A stretch of 64,000 nucleotides of DNA from Bolinopsis microptera (Eukaryota > Ctenophora > Tentaculata > Lobata > Bolinopsidae), in NCBI RefSeq assembly GCF_026151205.1, contig NC_087076.1:620001-684000 (forward strand), given 5' to 3'. The notes under the pieces are model-generated. The model ran no database searches and had not been told where the DNA came from. It saw only the letters and a list, made by a program, of their open reading frames with translations. This document shows, one piece after another, positions 46,923 through 57,942 of this stretch. Both the position numbers and the translations under genes were made by a program. Numbering within the stretch: position 1 is the first letter of the stretch; each line of letters begins with the position of its first letter.

Positions 46923-47443
46923 TGAGGGTACACAACACGTGGGCAACAAAACAACTCCACTATTGGAGGGTACACAACACGTGGGCAACAAAACAAGTCA
47001 ACTATTGGAGGGTACACAACACGTGGGCAACAAAACAAGTCAACTATTGGAGGGTACACAACACGTGGGCAACAAAACAAGTCCACTATTGGAGGGTACA
47101 CAACACGTGGGCAACAAAACAAGTCCACTATTGGAGGGTACACAACACGTGGGCAACAAAACAAGTCCACAATTGGAGGGTACACAACACGTGGGCAACA
47201 AAACAAGTCAACTATTGGAGGGTACACAACACGTGGGCAACAAAACAAGTCCACTATTGGAGGGTACACAACACGTGGGCAACAAAACAAGTCCACTATT
47301 GGAGGGTACACAACACGTGGGCAACAAAACATGTCCATTATTGGAGGGTACACAACACGTGGGCAACAAAACAAGTCAACTATTGGAGGGTACACAACAC
47401 GTGGGCAACAAAACAAGTCCACTATTGGAGGGTACACAACACG
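46923..47443. repeat. 42-bp minisatellite, about 12 copies
   Basis: The unit is GAGGGTACACAACACGTGGG, CAACAAAACAAGTCCACTAT then TG. GTCAACTATTG is the main variant. Each unit has one CACGTG E-box. The 42-bp period keeps frames open on both strands and gives 14-residue peptide repeats. Confidence 0.96.
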
Positions 47444-47561
47444 TGGTTAATATGGCAGATTGCTTGGCAGACAAATTGCTGCTACATACTGTGTATAGTA
47501 AACGGCGAGCTTGTTTGGAAGTGTCTGGTAAAACTTGGAGGTTAAAAAACTTTTTTTAAAC

Positions 47562-47835
47562 CATTTGCAGTTTCTAGTTACCCTAGTTACCTATACCAGT
47601 TACCATTTACCAGTTACCACCAGTTTCTAGTTACCCTAGTTACCAGTCAAGTTACCAGTTTCTAGTTACCCTAGTTACCAGTCACAAGTTACCAGTTACC
47701 AGTTTCTAGTTACCCTAGTTACCAGTCACAAGTTACCAGTTACCCCAGTTACCACTTACCCCCAGTTACCAGTTACCCCAGTTACCAGTTGCCACCAGTT
47801 ACCAGTTACCCCCAGTTACCGGTTATCAGTTACAA
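47562..47835. repeat. Degenerate AGTTACC repeat
   Basis: CAGTTACC, CTAGTTACC, CAGTTTCTAGTTACC and CAAGTTACC blocks are mixed with a basic 8-9-bp step and no fixed order. Higher-order copies of about 40-50 bp are visible. Confidence 0.85.
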
Positions 47836-48340
47836 TTATGGCAAACAGATTTCTTTTCAGCGACATTCTGATTTTTAAACACAGTTCCATAATATTCTGA
47901 TTGTCTTGCTCGCTGATGAGGGCTATAACAATAGCATGGTTATCTAAACTCTATGAATAAATGAAATGAACACTATTGACTGGTCCTAGCTATATTATAC
48001 ACAGTCATCACAACAATACTACTGTATGTAGTGTACACACTGTATGATAGCTAGGTACATGCTACTACACACTAGTAGTACACACTGTGTGTAGTGGTAC
48101 ACACTGTGGTACACACTGTGGTACACACTAGTAGTACTACAGTGGTTGGTAGTAACTACCAACCTAACTACAGGCTTGTAACTAGTAGTAAGGCTGGTAG
48201 GGATGCTGATTTACCGCCACAATGAGCAACTCATTGCTCATAATATGTTGTAATGTTTGGATACTCAGTGTCCAACAACTAACTTAATTACTATCTTATC
48301 GGAGGTGTAACGTAAGAGTAGTAATAGCATCTTACTGGAA
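47836..48340. other. Unique stretch with a small GTACACAC repeat
   Basis: Around 48060-48136 there are several TGTGGTACACAC units. The rest is non-repetitive and no gene was seen. Confidence 0.5.
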
Positions 48341-49137
48341 AGTAGTGACTATGATGGCTACACAGTAGTGACTCTAATGGCTACACAGTAGTGACTCTAA
48401 TGGCTACATAGTAGTGACTCTAATGGCTACACAGTAGTGACTATAATGGCTACACAGTAGTGACTCTAATGGCTACACAGTAGTGACTCTAATGGCTACA
48501 CAGTAGTGACTCTAATGGCTACACAGTAGTGACTCTAATGGCTACACAGTAGTGACTCTAATGGCTACACAGTAGTGACTCTAATGGCTACACAGTAGTG
48601 ACTCTAATGGCTACACAGTAGTGACTCTAATGGCTACACAGTAGTGACTCTAATGGCTACACAGTAGTGACTCTAATGGCTACACAGTAGTGACTCTAAT
48701 GGCTACACAGTAGTGACTCTAATGGCTACACAGTAGTGACTCTAATGGCTACACAGTAGTGACTATAATGGCTACACAGTAGTGACTCTAATGGCTACAC
48801 AGTAGTGACTATGATGGCTACACAAAAGTGACTATGATGGCTACACAGTAGTGACTCTAATGGCTACACAGTAGTGACTCTAATGGCTACACAGTAGTGA
48901 CTCTAATGGCTACACAGTAGTGACTCTAATGGCTACACAGTAGTGACTCTAATGGCTACACAGTAGTGACTCTAATGGCTACACAGTAGTGACTCTAATG
49001 GCTACACAGTAGTGACTATAATGGCTACACAGTAGTGACTATAATGGCTACACAGTAGTGACTCTAATGGCTACACAAAAGTGACTCTAATGGCTACACA
49101 GTAGTGACTCTAATGGCTACACAGTAGTGACTCTAAG
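48341..49137. repeat. 23-bp minisatellite, about 34 copies
   Basis: The unit is AGTAGTGACTCTAATGGCTA then CAC. Variants are GACTATAATGG, GACTATGATGG and ACAAAAGTG. This is the last array of the satellite-rich block. Confidence 0.97.
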
Positions 49138-49290
49138 GTTGTGAAGGTTATATCGTTGCAGTCAAGAGATAAAATAAGCATATTCATCTTAAATTAACTT
49201 GGAAGAAAAACATTAGCAATGTTATTATAGTAGTATATTATATATAATATAATAGTATTCATAGTAATTTATACATTACATTTATACATT

Positions 49291-52081
49291 AAAACGGTAA
49301 AACCATATCCTGGAGAGACTTCAAAAAGCTTAAGAGCTACAAGAAGGAAGAAGTCCAAACTGACTCAGAGCAACTTAAAACCTTCCATCAGTTCTACGCT
49401 GAGCTCTACTCTGACACTCATCCAACTGTAGACTCACTCACCAAAAGAGCTCTCCTCGAAGAAGCCAACACCCTAGCCGAGGGAACTGCCCCCAATGAGT
49501 CGCTGAACAGCGCATTTACACTGGGTGAGCTGAACGCTGCACTAGGCAAACTAAAATCCGGCAAAGCATCTGCTTTTGACCACATAAGCAATGAAATGCT
49601 CAAGGGTTTGAACGTGAAAATGAGGTCCCTCCTCCTTAAACTCTTCAATCTGTGCCTTGAGACAGGAACCTACCTCTGGAGCAAAAGTGTGATCACACCG
49701 ATTCACAAAAAAGGGTGCATCAGGAACCCTGACAACTATAGAGCAATAGCAGTATGTAGCTGTATTGGGAAACTGCTCTCCACGATGCTGCTATCTCGGC
49801 TTGTCACTCACCGCCAAATCTCTCATCCAGATCCACCTAATCAAGCAGGCTTTACCAAAGGAAGTCAATGTAATGACCATATATTCACGCTGATGTCCAC
49901 AATCGAAAAATACAAGAAAGTGAAAAGTAAAATATATGCAGTGTTCATTGATCTCCGAAAAGCGTTTGATCTAGTGTGCAGACAAGCCCTCCTGTTCAAA
50001 CTAGCCTGCTATGGCGTCAACGGCGGCTACTACGACATCATCAAAGACATGTACAGTAAATCAGAGGGTCATATCAAGATGAATGGTAAAATCAGTGAAG
50101 CATTCAAGATCCTCAAAGGGACTGAACAAGGACATCCACTCAGCCCCGAGTTTTTCAAAGTCTACTTTAAAAAGCTTTCTGACCTCCTCAATGAAGCCGT
50201 TGTGAACTGCCCAACTCTCGCTGGTATCTCAGTGACTCACCTAGCGTGGGCTGATGATCTAGTAATCCTCGCCCTAGATCCTGAATCACTCCAAAAGTTG
50301 CTTTCGATCATTGGGGACTACTGTATCGAATGGGGTCTGGAAATCAACATCTCCAAAACCAAATTCATGGTCTTCAACGGTAAAGGACCTGACATTCCAA
50401 ACTGGCGTCCTTCTATTCATGACAGAGATATAGAGATGGTCTCCAGCTACTGCTATCTTGGAATCATTATAAGCAGCACAGGGAAATTTCGGCAGGCAAC
50501 TGACTCTCTCTACCGTAAGGGACTCGGAGCTTACTTTAGCTTGAGAAGCACCATAGACCGGAGATACATTGACGCGTCATGCCTTAACAAACTATTTGAC
50601 ACCCTTGTCAAGCCTATTCTACTATACGGTTGTCAAGTTTGGGCCCCAGTTCTACCCACCGTCAGTAAGGTCCTCTCTTGCTTCAGCAAGTTTCACAACC
50701 TTGATCATGCAGTCTCCCACATCGCAAAACAGAAACTGGAGCAAGTGCACCTACGTCACCTCAAATACCTTCTTGGTATTAACAGAAGGGCAGTCAATGC
50801 TACAGCCTGGGGAGAAACTGGCTCATACCCAATTATAATTGAGATGTTGAAACTGAGTACTAAATACTTCAAAAGAGTTATGAGCCTTCCCTCAACACAA
50901 CTGGTCAAAGCTGCAATGACTGAGCAGATTAACCTCAAATTGTCATGGTTTGTAGGCATCGAATCAGTTATCAAGTCATTTAACAACATCGACCTTCCTG
51001 ACAGGAATTCATCATCGTTGCTCAACGCAACCTTCCTCGCGGACTCCTGCAGCCCTGAATTGATGACAGAGAACCTGCGAAAACTATTCCGTGATTCCTG
51101 GGGTTCTCTTGTGAAAGATTCTAGAAAGCTATCATTCTACAGTGAAGTCAAAAAAGAATTTGGATGGGAGCCATATCTAAACCACGCTAGGTCTTTCCAG
51201 GACAGAAGGGCAACCACACAGATTCGGTCCAGTTCTCATCACCTTAGAATTGAAAGGGGAAGGTACGACAAAACTCCACTTGATGAAAGGACCTGTAACT
51301 ATTGCGAGCTGAACATCAACCAGCTAATCATCGAAGACGAGAACCATATGCTCCATTCCTGCCCCCTAGGGAAAGTTCCAAGGGACAGATTTCAAAGCCT
51401 CAGTGGAAATCTAGTCAGCATTGACGGAAATGGTAGCTTCAATCTTGCCTCCACGTTTATCTCGCAACCCGATTGCATGGACAAACTCAGCGATGAGGAC
51501 GTAAGTTTGATCAAACTCTCGACCAGCACCATTAATAAAATCTACAGACTAACCCTCAACTTCAAAGAAAGTCTAAATGTAGATAACTAGCTTCCTCTTT
51601 CAGTCCTTCCTTTCTTCCTTTCCTTTTTTCCCCTTTTTCTTTCCGCCTTTTTTTTTCTTTTCCAGCTTTGGATCTGTGACGGATGTGATGGATTTCTTGC
51701 GGTCACTTTTATCCCTACATGGGCTCCCGGCCGTGCGTCCATGTAGGAGCCGTGGGGCCTTCCGAGTGATAGGGTTACAGTGACTGTTAGTAGGGAAAGT
51801 ATGAAGGCTATATCAGTAGACACAATTTCCGAACGCAGGGCATTGGCTCGACCTCCAAGACAGGGTATCCGTGAGGACCCTGGTCGTAATCAGCTCTGCA
51901 CTGCTCCAGTGTATCCTGATGCCTGAAATCTTGGACACTGCCTACGTACGGGGTAGACAGCCACTGATGATTTTGTCTGTGAGTTTTTCATCACTTCCTG
52001 ACATGAGTCAGACCTCAGCTGGATCCTTCCTGTTTAGCTTTTTCTGAGCTTCCCGACCTCCTTCTTCAATCATCATCATCA
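49291..52081 (+). mobile_element. 5'-truncated non-LTR retrotransposon
   Basis: The element begins abruptly about 150 bp after the 23-bp array: an in-frame TAA lies at 49290-49292, directly before the first codon that reads as reverse-transcriptase linker. The endonuclease part is absent, as expected from incomplete target-primed reverse transcription. After the stop at 51590 there is a pyrimidine-rich 3' UTR. I place the end at TCAATCATCATCATCAG (52066-52082), which looks like a short tandem-repeat tail of the kind found on L2/CR1-type elements. No target-site duplication is evident, so both limits are approximate. Confidence 0.75.
49293..51590 (+). CDS. Reverse transcriptase ORF of a truncated LINE, 765 codons open
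   Basis: Codons are open from 49293, and the first ATG in frame is 49596. Counting from 49293, the RT domain runs from about residue 105 (KLKSGKASAFDHI) through VITPIHKKG near 133, a PDNYRAIAVCSCIGKLL motif, QAGF, FIDLRKAFDLV near 218, EQGHPLSP, and the catalytic box AWADD near 318-322, with Trp where Phe or Tyr is usual. After the thumb (ILLYGCQVWAP) comes a C-terminal region with CNYC (668-671), H685 and C690, a CCHC-like zinc motif. No frameshift or stop is seen over the retained region. It is not the same family as the ORF at 23266-26409: thumb, tail and C-terminus differ. I would place it near the L2/CR1-like groups, without certainty. The lost 5' part makes it non-autonomous. Confidence 0.85.
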   Translation, partial: NGKTISWRDFKKLKSYKKEEVQTDSEQLKTFHQFYAELYSDTHPTVDSLTKRALLEEANTLAEGTAPNESLNSAFTLGELNAALGKLKSGKASAFDHISNEMLKGLNVKMRSLLLKLFNLCLETGTYLWSKSVITPIHKKGCIRNPDNYRAIAVCSCIGKLLSTMLLSRLVTHRQISHPDPPNQAGFTKGSQCNDHIFTLMSTIEKYKKVKSKIYAVFIDLRKAFDLVCRQALLFKLACYGVNGGYYDIIKDMYSKSEGHIKMNGKISEAFKILKGTEQGHPLSPEFFKVYFKKLSDLLNEAVVNCPTLAGISVTHLAWADDLVILALDPESLQKLLSIIGDYCIEWGLEINISKTKFMVFNGKGPDIPNWRPSIHDRDIEMVSSYCYLGIIISSTGKFRQATDSLYRKGLGAYFSLRSTIDRRYIDASCLNKLFDTLVKPILLYGCQVWAPVLPTVSKVLSCFSKFHNLDHAVSHIAKQKLEQVHLRHLKYLLGINRRAVNATAWGETGSYPIIIEMLKLSTKYFKRVMSLPSTQLVKAAMTEQINLKLSWFVGIESVIKSFNNIDLPDRNSSSLLNATFLADSCSPELMTENLRKLFRDSWGSLVKDSRKLSFYSEVKKEFGWEPYLNHARSFQDRRATTQIRSSSHHLRIERGRYDKTPLDERTCNYCELNINQLIIEDENHMLHSCPLGKVPRDRFQSLSGNLVSIDGNGSFNLASTFISQPDCMDKLSDEDVSLIKLSTSTINKIYRLTLNFKESLNVDN

Positions 52082-54992
52082 GTTAGAGCTGCCGTGCTCT
52101 CGAACTTTCCCTTCACACTCCACCACGGCACCTCCTTCGAGGCCTCTTGCCAGGTAACACCAGCTCTCAGACATAGGCAAGCTTACCGCGCACGGCGTTT
52201 TTTCTTTTTTGTTTCGTCCTTTCCGTGTGTGCCGTTTTGTGCCACCCTCTCTGCTGTTCCTGCGCAATTGCGCTCATTCGCTCTTCATTGGGCTGTTCAT
52301 TTGACAGAGTTACTGGCTGGCACTCCAAACATCTTCTCACTCACAATCACCATCAATCAAATTCAAAATTATGCAATCAATCACTATACATCCACGATCA
52401 TATGATCAAAACACAAAACTTTGTTATATACTGTTTCTGTTTGAGATTTGAATAACGTTACTGTAATGTTTCAAATTATATTTTAAATGTTCAAATGTTT
52501 ATACAAAAAGACAGATTATTGAGTAGGGGTTTTTTTGTTTTGTGTCACAAGGAGTTACAGTATTATAGTATGTATTATTATTATTATTACATTAGGAAGC
52601 CATTCATTAACCAAGCTATGATCCGTAATTTAAAGGTTTAATTGGCAGGCATTCCGAGATGTTCATCTAAAGTACTTTATTTAATCAGTTCAGTATTCAG
52701 CAAATTTGAGATTAAATCTTGTTTTCAGCAAGAATAAGTAATTAATCATATTATATGTGAAATCCATTATACTCTACTGATAGCTGGAAATTACTAACTA
52801 CGCAGGGGGGGGGGTTCAAAAACGCCGACAAGTCTGTGCATGTTTTTATCTGGATTTTACCCGATTTTGCAACTTTTTCATCGTTATTTATTGTTAATGC
52901 AGCATCGTATAGTATCTACAGCCATAGCTAAGCCCTCTTTTCTCTATCTTTACTAACAGTATTTCTTCCTTTGCTGTTCTCTCTAGCGCCATGCTGCAAG
53001 ATATGACACATTTTGTATGATGAAACATACTTTTTAGTAATACTGTTAAAGGCTGTTCCAAGATCTATCCAATGAGTCCTACACCAAGGCCAATGTATAT
53101 TGTTATCATGTCTACATACAGTAGATACTCACTTGTCAAATTTGTCCTTATATTGCTAAGGAGAGCACAATGGTTAGGCAAAATTGTTTTAATATGACAA
53201 GATAAATTAGGTCAAATCACAATCAAAAACGTAACTCAATTTTGAACACTTCCGTAATATTTCTCTTTTGTATACTCATCGTAGTTTCAAACTAATGATC
53301 CCTATTCAGCAGGAATAATTTGTGAAACAAAAGATGTGCTTAAATCAGAGTAATTGCAAGATCGGATGGGACTTTAGACTGAGAACAATGTTATTTAGGC
53401 ATTCACAATGCTTGAGGTGGTGCTAAACAAGCAGAAGCTGGGTCAGTGTTGGAACTTAATTGCTTGTGGGATGGCAATCTCCTGTCATTCTAATTTTCAA
53501 ACTGTGGAGCCTCACCAACTCTATGCAGAAAGTTGATCATTATCAAGCTGTTTGGCTATCCTACCTGTACAGTTGTGTGCATGCCTGATTGGTGCAGGGC
53601 TTAAATTTGGCCCAACTGGGCCTGCACTGCAGGCCAATTTTAAACTATCTAAATCGACATTTTGCCAGTGAAAACAAGGTAGGGGGTCACTTTTATGACA
53701 AAAGCATTGTAAAACTTATTTTGTAGCTTCAGAGGGGGTGCCAACATAAAACGTTACACAGCAGGCATTTTTATTGTAGTTTCCGAATTCAGTATCAATA
53801 GTTTTTCAGTAGTCAAAAATATGTCAATATAAAAAAAGAGGGGACCTTCAAAGAAAATAGACTAAAGTGAATCTTGTCTCCATCTTACATCTTAGCTTCT
53901 TTCTAATCAGCTATCATCTCATAGATCTTAGTGCAGAGTGGTCCCATACAATTTATATTAAGACTAAATCGACTGAAATACCCACTATTCTTAAGAATCT
54001 TTCTTATGCTGACTGTAGATCTTTTCAAGTGACTTGAATCACAGTAATAGGATGATGGACCCCTAATGCGAAAAAAATTCCCAAAGGGCATATAATATAG
54101 TATACTGACCTCAGCAACGACAACGCGTACCTTGAGAACAACGTTTGATGGATTGATTCTACTAATAATAGAAATGTAATATACACCAATTATATACTTA
54201 AGATCCTACACACTTGACTTACTTGAAATAAAATATTACATTTGCAAACAATAGTAAACTATATGCACCTAACAAGCAGATATCCCTAGAAACTCCAATA
54301 TGGCGTCATTCACATATTACGTAATCAATTTTTGGAAAACACATTGGCGTAACCCTGTTGGCGCCCCCCTGATGGCGCACCCTCTCCTCTTGACGCCCCT
54401 ACCTAAAATTTAACAAATTAGGTGATTTTGGAGGGTACAGTGGTAAAATCTTTAAAAAAGTGTGTTTCTAGAGCAAAACGCGCATTTTTCTAAGTACCTC
54501 AGTTAAGTTTTTCAAAATTTTCCCACATTCGCGTGCGTACAGCATACATAACAAGGCTACACTGATCCAGCGACGATTATATAATAAACTCTACATTATC
54601 TTAAAATCCAAAGGTTAAATGTTATCATTATATCAACTAAATCATGTCCTATCAATACTTTAGTTGTTCATGTCAGTATACACCCTATAATATGTATATC
54701 CTATAATATAATATACAACATTGGTCATGGTGGGAGAAATATTATGTCATTTTAGATTAATAACAATCAATAATTGCTTTTTGACGTTTATCCATTAACA
54801 ATTAACTTTACCCGCCCAAATTTTTCAAAACAGAACTTAACGTATATTAAATTAAATGTTGTTTTTGAAACCTTCAAGCTGTTTTGTAATATTTAAACTA
54901 AAACTAAGCTTTGGCCAAATTTTCAAATCAATTTAATTAACAATAAAACAACTGCGGCGTATACAAATACGCGCGTGTGTGCGCTTCACATA
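52082..54992. other. AT-rich intergenic sequence, no gene recognised
   Basis: The first 300 bp (52082-52400) are more GC-rich and may be the tail of an older repeat. A (TTA)n patch lies near 52569-52588 and a G-run near 52806-52814. A perfect palindrome occurs at 53619-53635. Short frames (for example minus 53903-54091) have no recognisable domain. Confidence 0.5.
53619..53635. other. 17-bp palindrome
   Basis: GGCCTGCA, a central C, then TGCAGGCC. It sits inside TTAAATTTGGCCC and CCAATTTTAAA, so a looser pairing extends further out. Confidence 0.75.
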
Positions 54993-54994
54993 AT

Positions 54995-55852
54995 AGTAGA
55001 GGCTCTTACGGGCATTGTCTGCTCGATACGCTAGGGACCCCAGATACACCTTACTAGACGTATTTTTGACCGTAGAATCGATTAAAAGTGGTTTTAAGAT
55101 GATTGGACTGACTTTTTGGGGGTAAAATTGCAAAAAATTGATTTTTGGGCAAAAAATAGGCCAAAAAACCATGTTTTTTGATATTTTGAACAAGTTAATT
55201 TTGTTGGCATGTCGGCAAAACTTGCATGGAGATAGCTAAAAAACAGCCGCACAAGATGATATAAAAATTTGAAAAATCCCTCTATTTTTTTGGGGGTAAA
55301 AATCCAAAAACGTAGTAAAAATTTTGACTTTTTTGCTTGAAGTTTGAATAATTTTTTGCAGTTGTATTAAATCAACCCAAAAATAGTCACATCGTGTTTG
55401 CCTAAATTTTTCCTTTCCGAGAAGTACCCACTTCATATACTTTATCGAAGTTTGAATATTGTCACTCCGCAAGCGTTTTTGCCAAATTTTCGACGCGCAC
55501 TACGCGCAAAAGCATTTAGTTGTTATCAATTGGCACCCGCGCGTTCATCATAAATTTGAAACAGCTATAACTCAGCGAGATTATGTCCGTTCTAACTCAT
55601 ATTTTCACACCAAATAGAAAATAATGTGATCTTATTGCTGACAAAATATGAATATAATTACTCTATTTGCCTTAGACTAATAGACTGTCAAAATTTAAAA
55701 CGCGCATTGGTATAGCACGTGACTAATAAGGCCAAATTTATACTTCTTAACATATTATCGATCCTTAGACATCATACTATTGTGTCCAATTAGCGGTTAG
55801 GTCTCTAAACTCGTAGCAGAAAACAGGTCTTTTTGCCCGTAAGAGCCTCTAC
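54995..55852. mobile_element. 858-bp non-autonomous DNA transposon with 22-bp inverted ends
   Basis: ATAGTAGAGGCTCTTACGGG plus CA at 54992-55013 is the exact reverse complement of 55834-55855. Taking the outer TA on each side (54993-54994 and 55853-55854) as target duplication leaves ends GTAGAGGCTCTTACGGGCA. TA duplication is the mark of Tc1/mariner-type insertion, but the symmetry extends one base past the TA, so the TSD could be shared palindrome. The interior is AT-rich with no transposase; small minus frames at 54933-55193 and 55236-55472 are not transposase-like. It is a MITE-like or internally deleted copy. Confidence 0.78.
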
Positions 55853-55855
55853 TAT

Positions 55856-56767
55856 AACCATGTGTATACGCGTACTGCGTGACGCGCTACTGCAATCGAG
55901 AGGGCTCTGGTTAGAGCTAGCAACGTGTGCGCGTCTCACTTCTACACTGCACTTCTGAAACACTCCGACATCAAGCAACGGTTCATGGTTTATTTATAGT
56001 AGGAGCGCTGCTTGTCAACAACCGCCTGAATAGTAAATGACTGCATAATAACTGGTCAAAGTTGAAAGTGAAATCACAAGATAATAAACTTGCAGCTTTT
56101 ATTAATGACGTTGTATTCTATGTTATTGTACGATGTCAATTCTTCGCAGCTCGGCGAAGCCCAGTAGCGCATTTAGCTGATCTAACGAATGTGGTTGCGA
56201 GAAGCATTATTGGATGCGCGGCGCGGCCCAGTAACGAATTGCGCTACAATGTTCTATATTAATTTTGGTCTAGTATCATGCTATTATTGGTTTTTGACCT
56301 CTTGCTTATTGTTTTTATTTATGTTTAGTATTATAATGAACTAATATGTACATGTGATAAAAGTAAAAGTAAAGTAAAGTAAAATTTATGACATCACATC
56401 ATTACACATGTTTTGCTTTAACCAAAGCCCTTTCGCTTGCAATAGCGCGCGCGGCGATCCGACTTGTCATACGTTGTATGATCCGCCGCGCGCGAGTACG
56501 CGGCTCCCCCTGTATCGTAGAAACTCTACTATAGTGAAACGACGATGGGGGTCACGACGTGATACAAGATCCGACCTACTTGTGAAACAAGCCCGTCATG
56601 TAGTACGCGTAGACACATGGCTATGTGAAACACATCTCTACAATATATCATTGCATCTGAGTGTTACAGAAATAAGATGCGCACGCGTGTGTATTTGTGT
56701 GCTTGAACTGACCAATATCATTTAAGTTATTTAGTTGCATAAACTAAACTTGCACAATTTTCAGAAA
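55856..56767. other. Intergenic, with a possible LINE 3' end and (AAAGT)n tail
   Basis: A frame at 56137-56262 reads RRSPVAHLADLTNVVARSII then GCAARPSNELRYN and a stop, and is followed 100 bp later by AAAAGTAAAAGTAAAGTAAA (56360-56382). ORF end, short UTR and a tandem tail resemble the 3' terminus of a retroelement, but I recognise no domain. The frame at 56408-56725 has no recognisable content. Confidence 0.35.
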
Positions 56768-57626
56768 ATGGCAGATTTAAACATTACCCTGAAAAATCGG
56801 AGGCTACGTTTCACTAATAATACACAATTCACTCAAGAGATACAATTGCAGAACACTTAACCACTGTTTGCAAAGATGTTGAAACAGAGTCTCAGCTTTT
56901 TTCCGTTTGGCTCCACACACTCAAATTATTTAATGAAACAAATAGACAGGATGGCGCAAGGCTGGATATCAGTGCAAAATCGTTCTGGTCGCCGCTGGAC
57001 AGGGCATTTACAGATGTAAGGGTACTTTATTCACCCTCAATAAAAGCCCAGATGTACTAATCTCACGGTGGCTATTAAATTTGTTGGACCGTTCTGTGTA
57101 CATTGGTAAATTCTAATTTTGATTTTTATGGTAAGTATTTAAAGTTAAAGTGCACAAATCTGTACTTTAAATCTTTATGCTATCTTCACAATTACTTTAA
57201 AACCAAACCTGACTCGAATCCTAAAGCATAAACAGCTGGAATATCGTTTTACAAGCCTGTCACGTGCGCGCGTCTGACAAAACTGTTATTTGCTCATAAC
57301 TCTTCAAGAAATGATTTTCATGCTAAGTAATAGGTCTTATTCGAAATCAGCATATAAAGTAAATTGGTATAGCTTACTTTAACAATCCCACAGCCTATTC
57401 ATATACTAAAAACGTATAAGCATATCCACAGAACGGTCCAAATCTAATCGCCACCCAATCTCACGAGAAAAGCATAAACGTGATGTCATTTGTCAGACGC
57501 AGACTGTGCTTCGATTTACTCAAAACTTGTATAATTCCCATTAGGGGTTACAGAGGTGCCAGAACTCTTCTATCCATGGCAATAAGTGATTTGGACCTAA
57601 ATATGATCAACACTTCTAGATCATAA
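56768..57626 (+). pseudogene. Decayed mobile-element ORF with nuclease-like domain, split by a TIR element
   Basis: Three pieces are readable. First, 56768-56860 reads MADLNITLKNRRLRFTNN and ends in a stop. Second, in another frame, 56848-57057 reads AEHLTTVCKDVETESQL and then DGARLDISAKSFWSPLDRAF followed by TDVRV. Third, after the insertion at 57067-57455, the same frame resumes with SHEK and RRRLCFDLLKTCIIPIRGYR up to the TAA at 57624-57626. The ARLDI...FTDVRV pattern matches a domain I remember at the C-terminus of many repetitive ORFs in cnidarians, sponges and molluscs, where Asp-rich spacing suggests a PD-(D/E)XK-type nuclease. That identification is from memory. Frameshift, internal deletion and insertion show it is dead. 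Confidence 0.6.
57067..57455. mobile_element. 389-bp TIR element (MITE) nested in the decayed ORF
   Basis: The left end GGTGGCTATTAAATTTGTTG then GACCGTTCTGTG (57067-57098) matches the reverse complement of 57427-57455 with two mismatches and a 3-base gap. TAATCTCAC (57058-57066) and CAATCTCAC (57456-57464) flank it, a 9-bp target duplication with one difference. Nine-base duplications and ends starting GG fit Mutator-like elements, while 8-base (hAT) cannot be excluded. No transposase is encoded. Confidence 0.82.
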
Positions 57627-57942
57627 AAGGTCGGGAAGTGTTTAATATACAAATGCACTCTGGCAGTCTGAAACTCTTAGGCAAATTAATTAATTGTATC
57701 CATGCTGTGTAAGCAGTAAGATCACACCATCCTCTATCTTGTGTTAAAATATGAGTCAAAATATAAGGTTGTTGGGTTATGGATGTTTAAAGTTTTTGAA
57801 GTAAGTGTGGGTGCGTATTGAACATTTTGCAAAATTGCCTGCAGATGTAAAACAATAAATCTTGAAAAGAGTATTATAACAAGTGAGTACTTGTCAGAAA
57901 AGAAAAATTTAAATGCCTGTTACTGTAACTAGGTCGAACGGA
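57627..57942. other. Unique sequence upstream of the ELMOD3-like gene
   Basis: AT-rich, probably intron or upstream flank of the gene at 58099. No upstream coding exon was identified. Confidence 0.4.

Noticed and set aside
46923-47443. CACGTG E-boxes in the 42-bp array as an enhancer cluster
   Set aside because: The motif is simply part of the repeated unit and no gene lies nearby; there is no evidence of binding.
46916-47559. 14-residue peptide repeats open on both strands at 46.9-47.5 kb
   Set aside because: The 42-bp period keeps any stop-free frame open. Openness on both strands at once argues against coding.
115-49137. Idea that minisatellite units share a palindromic 6-mer (GTGCAC, ACTAGT, CACGTG, GTTAAC, ACATGT, AAGTACTT, CAACGTTG)
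   Set aside because: About half the units contain one, but a rough count of unit lengths predicts nearly that many by chance (1 in 64 per position).
54933-55472. Small minus-strand ORFs inside the 858-bp TIR element as transposase
   Set aside because: They are short, lysine/phenylalanine-rich through AT bias, and show no DDE or helix-turn-helix pattern.
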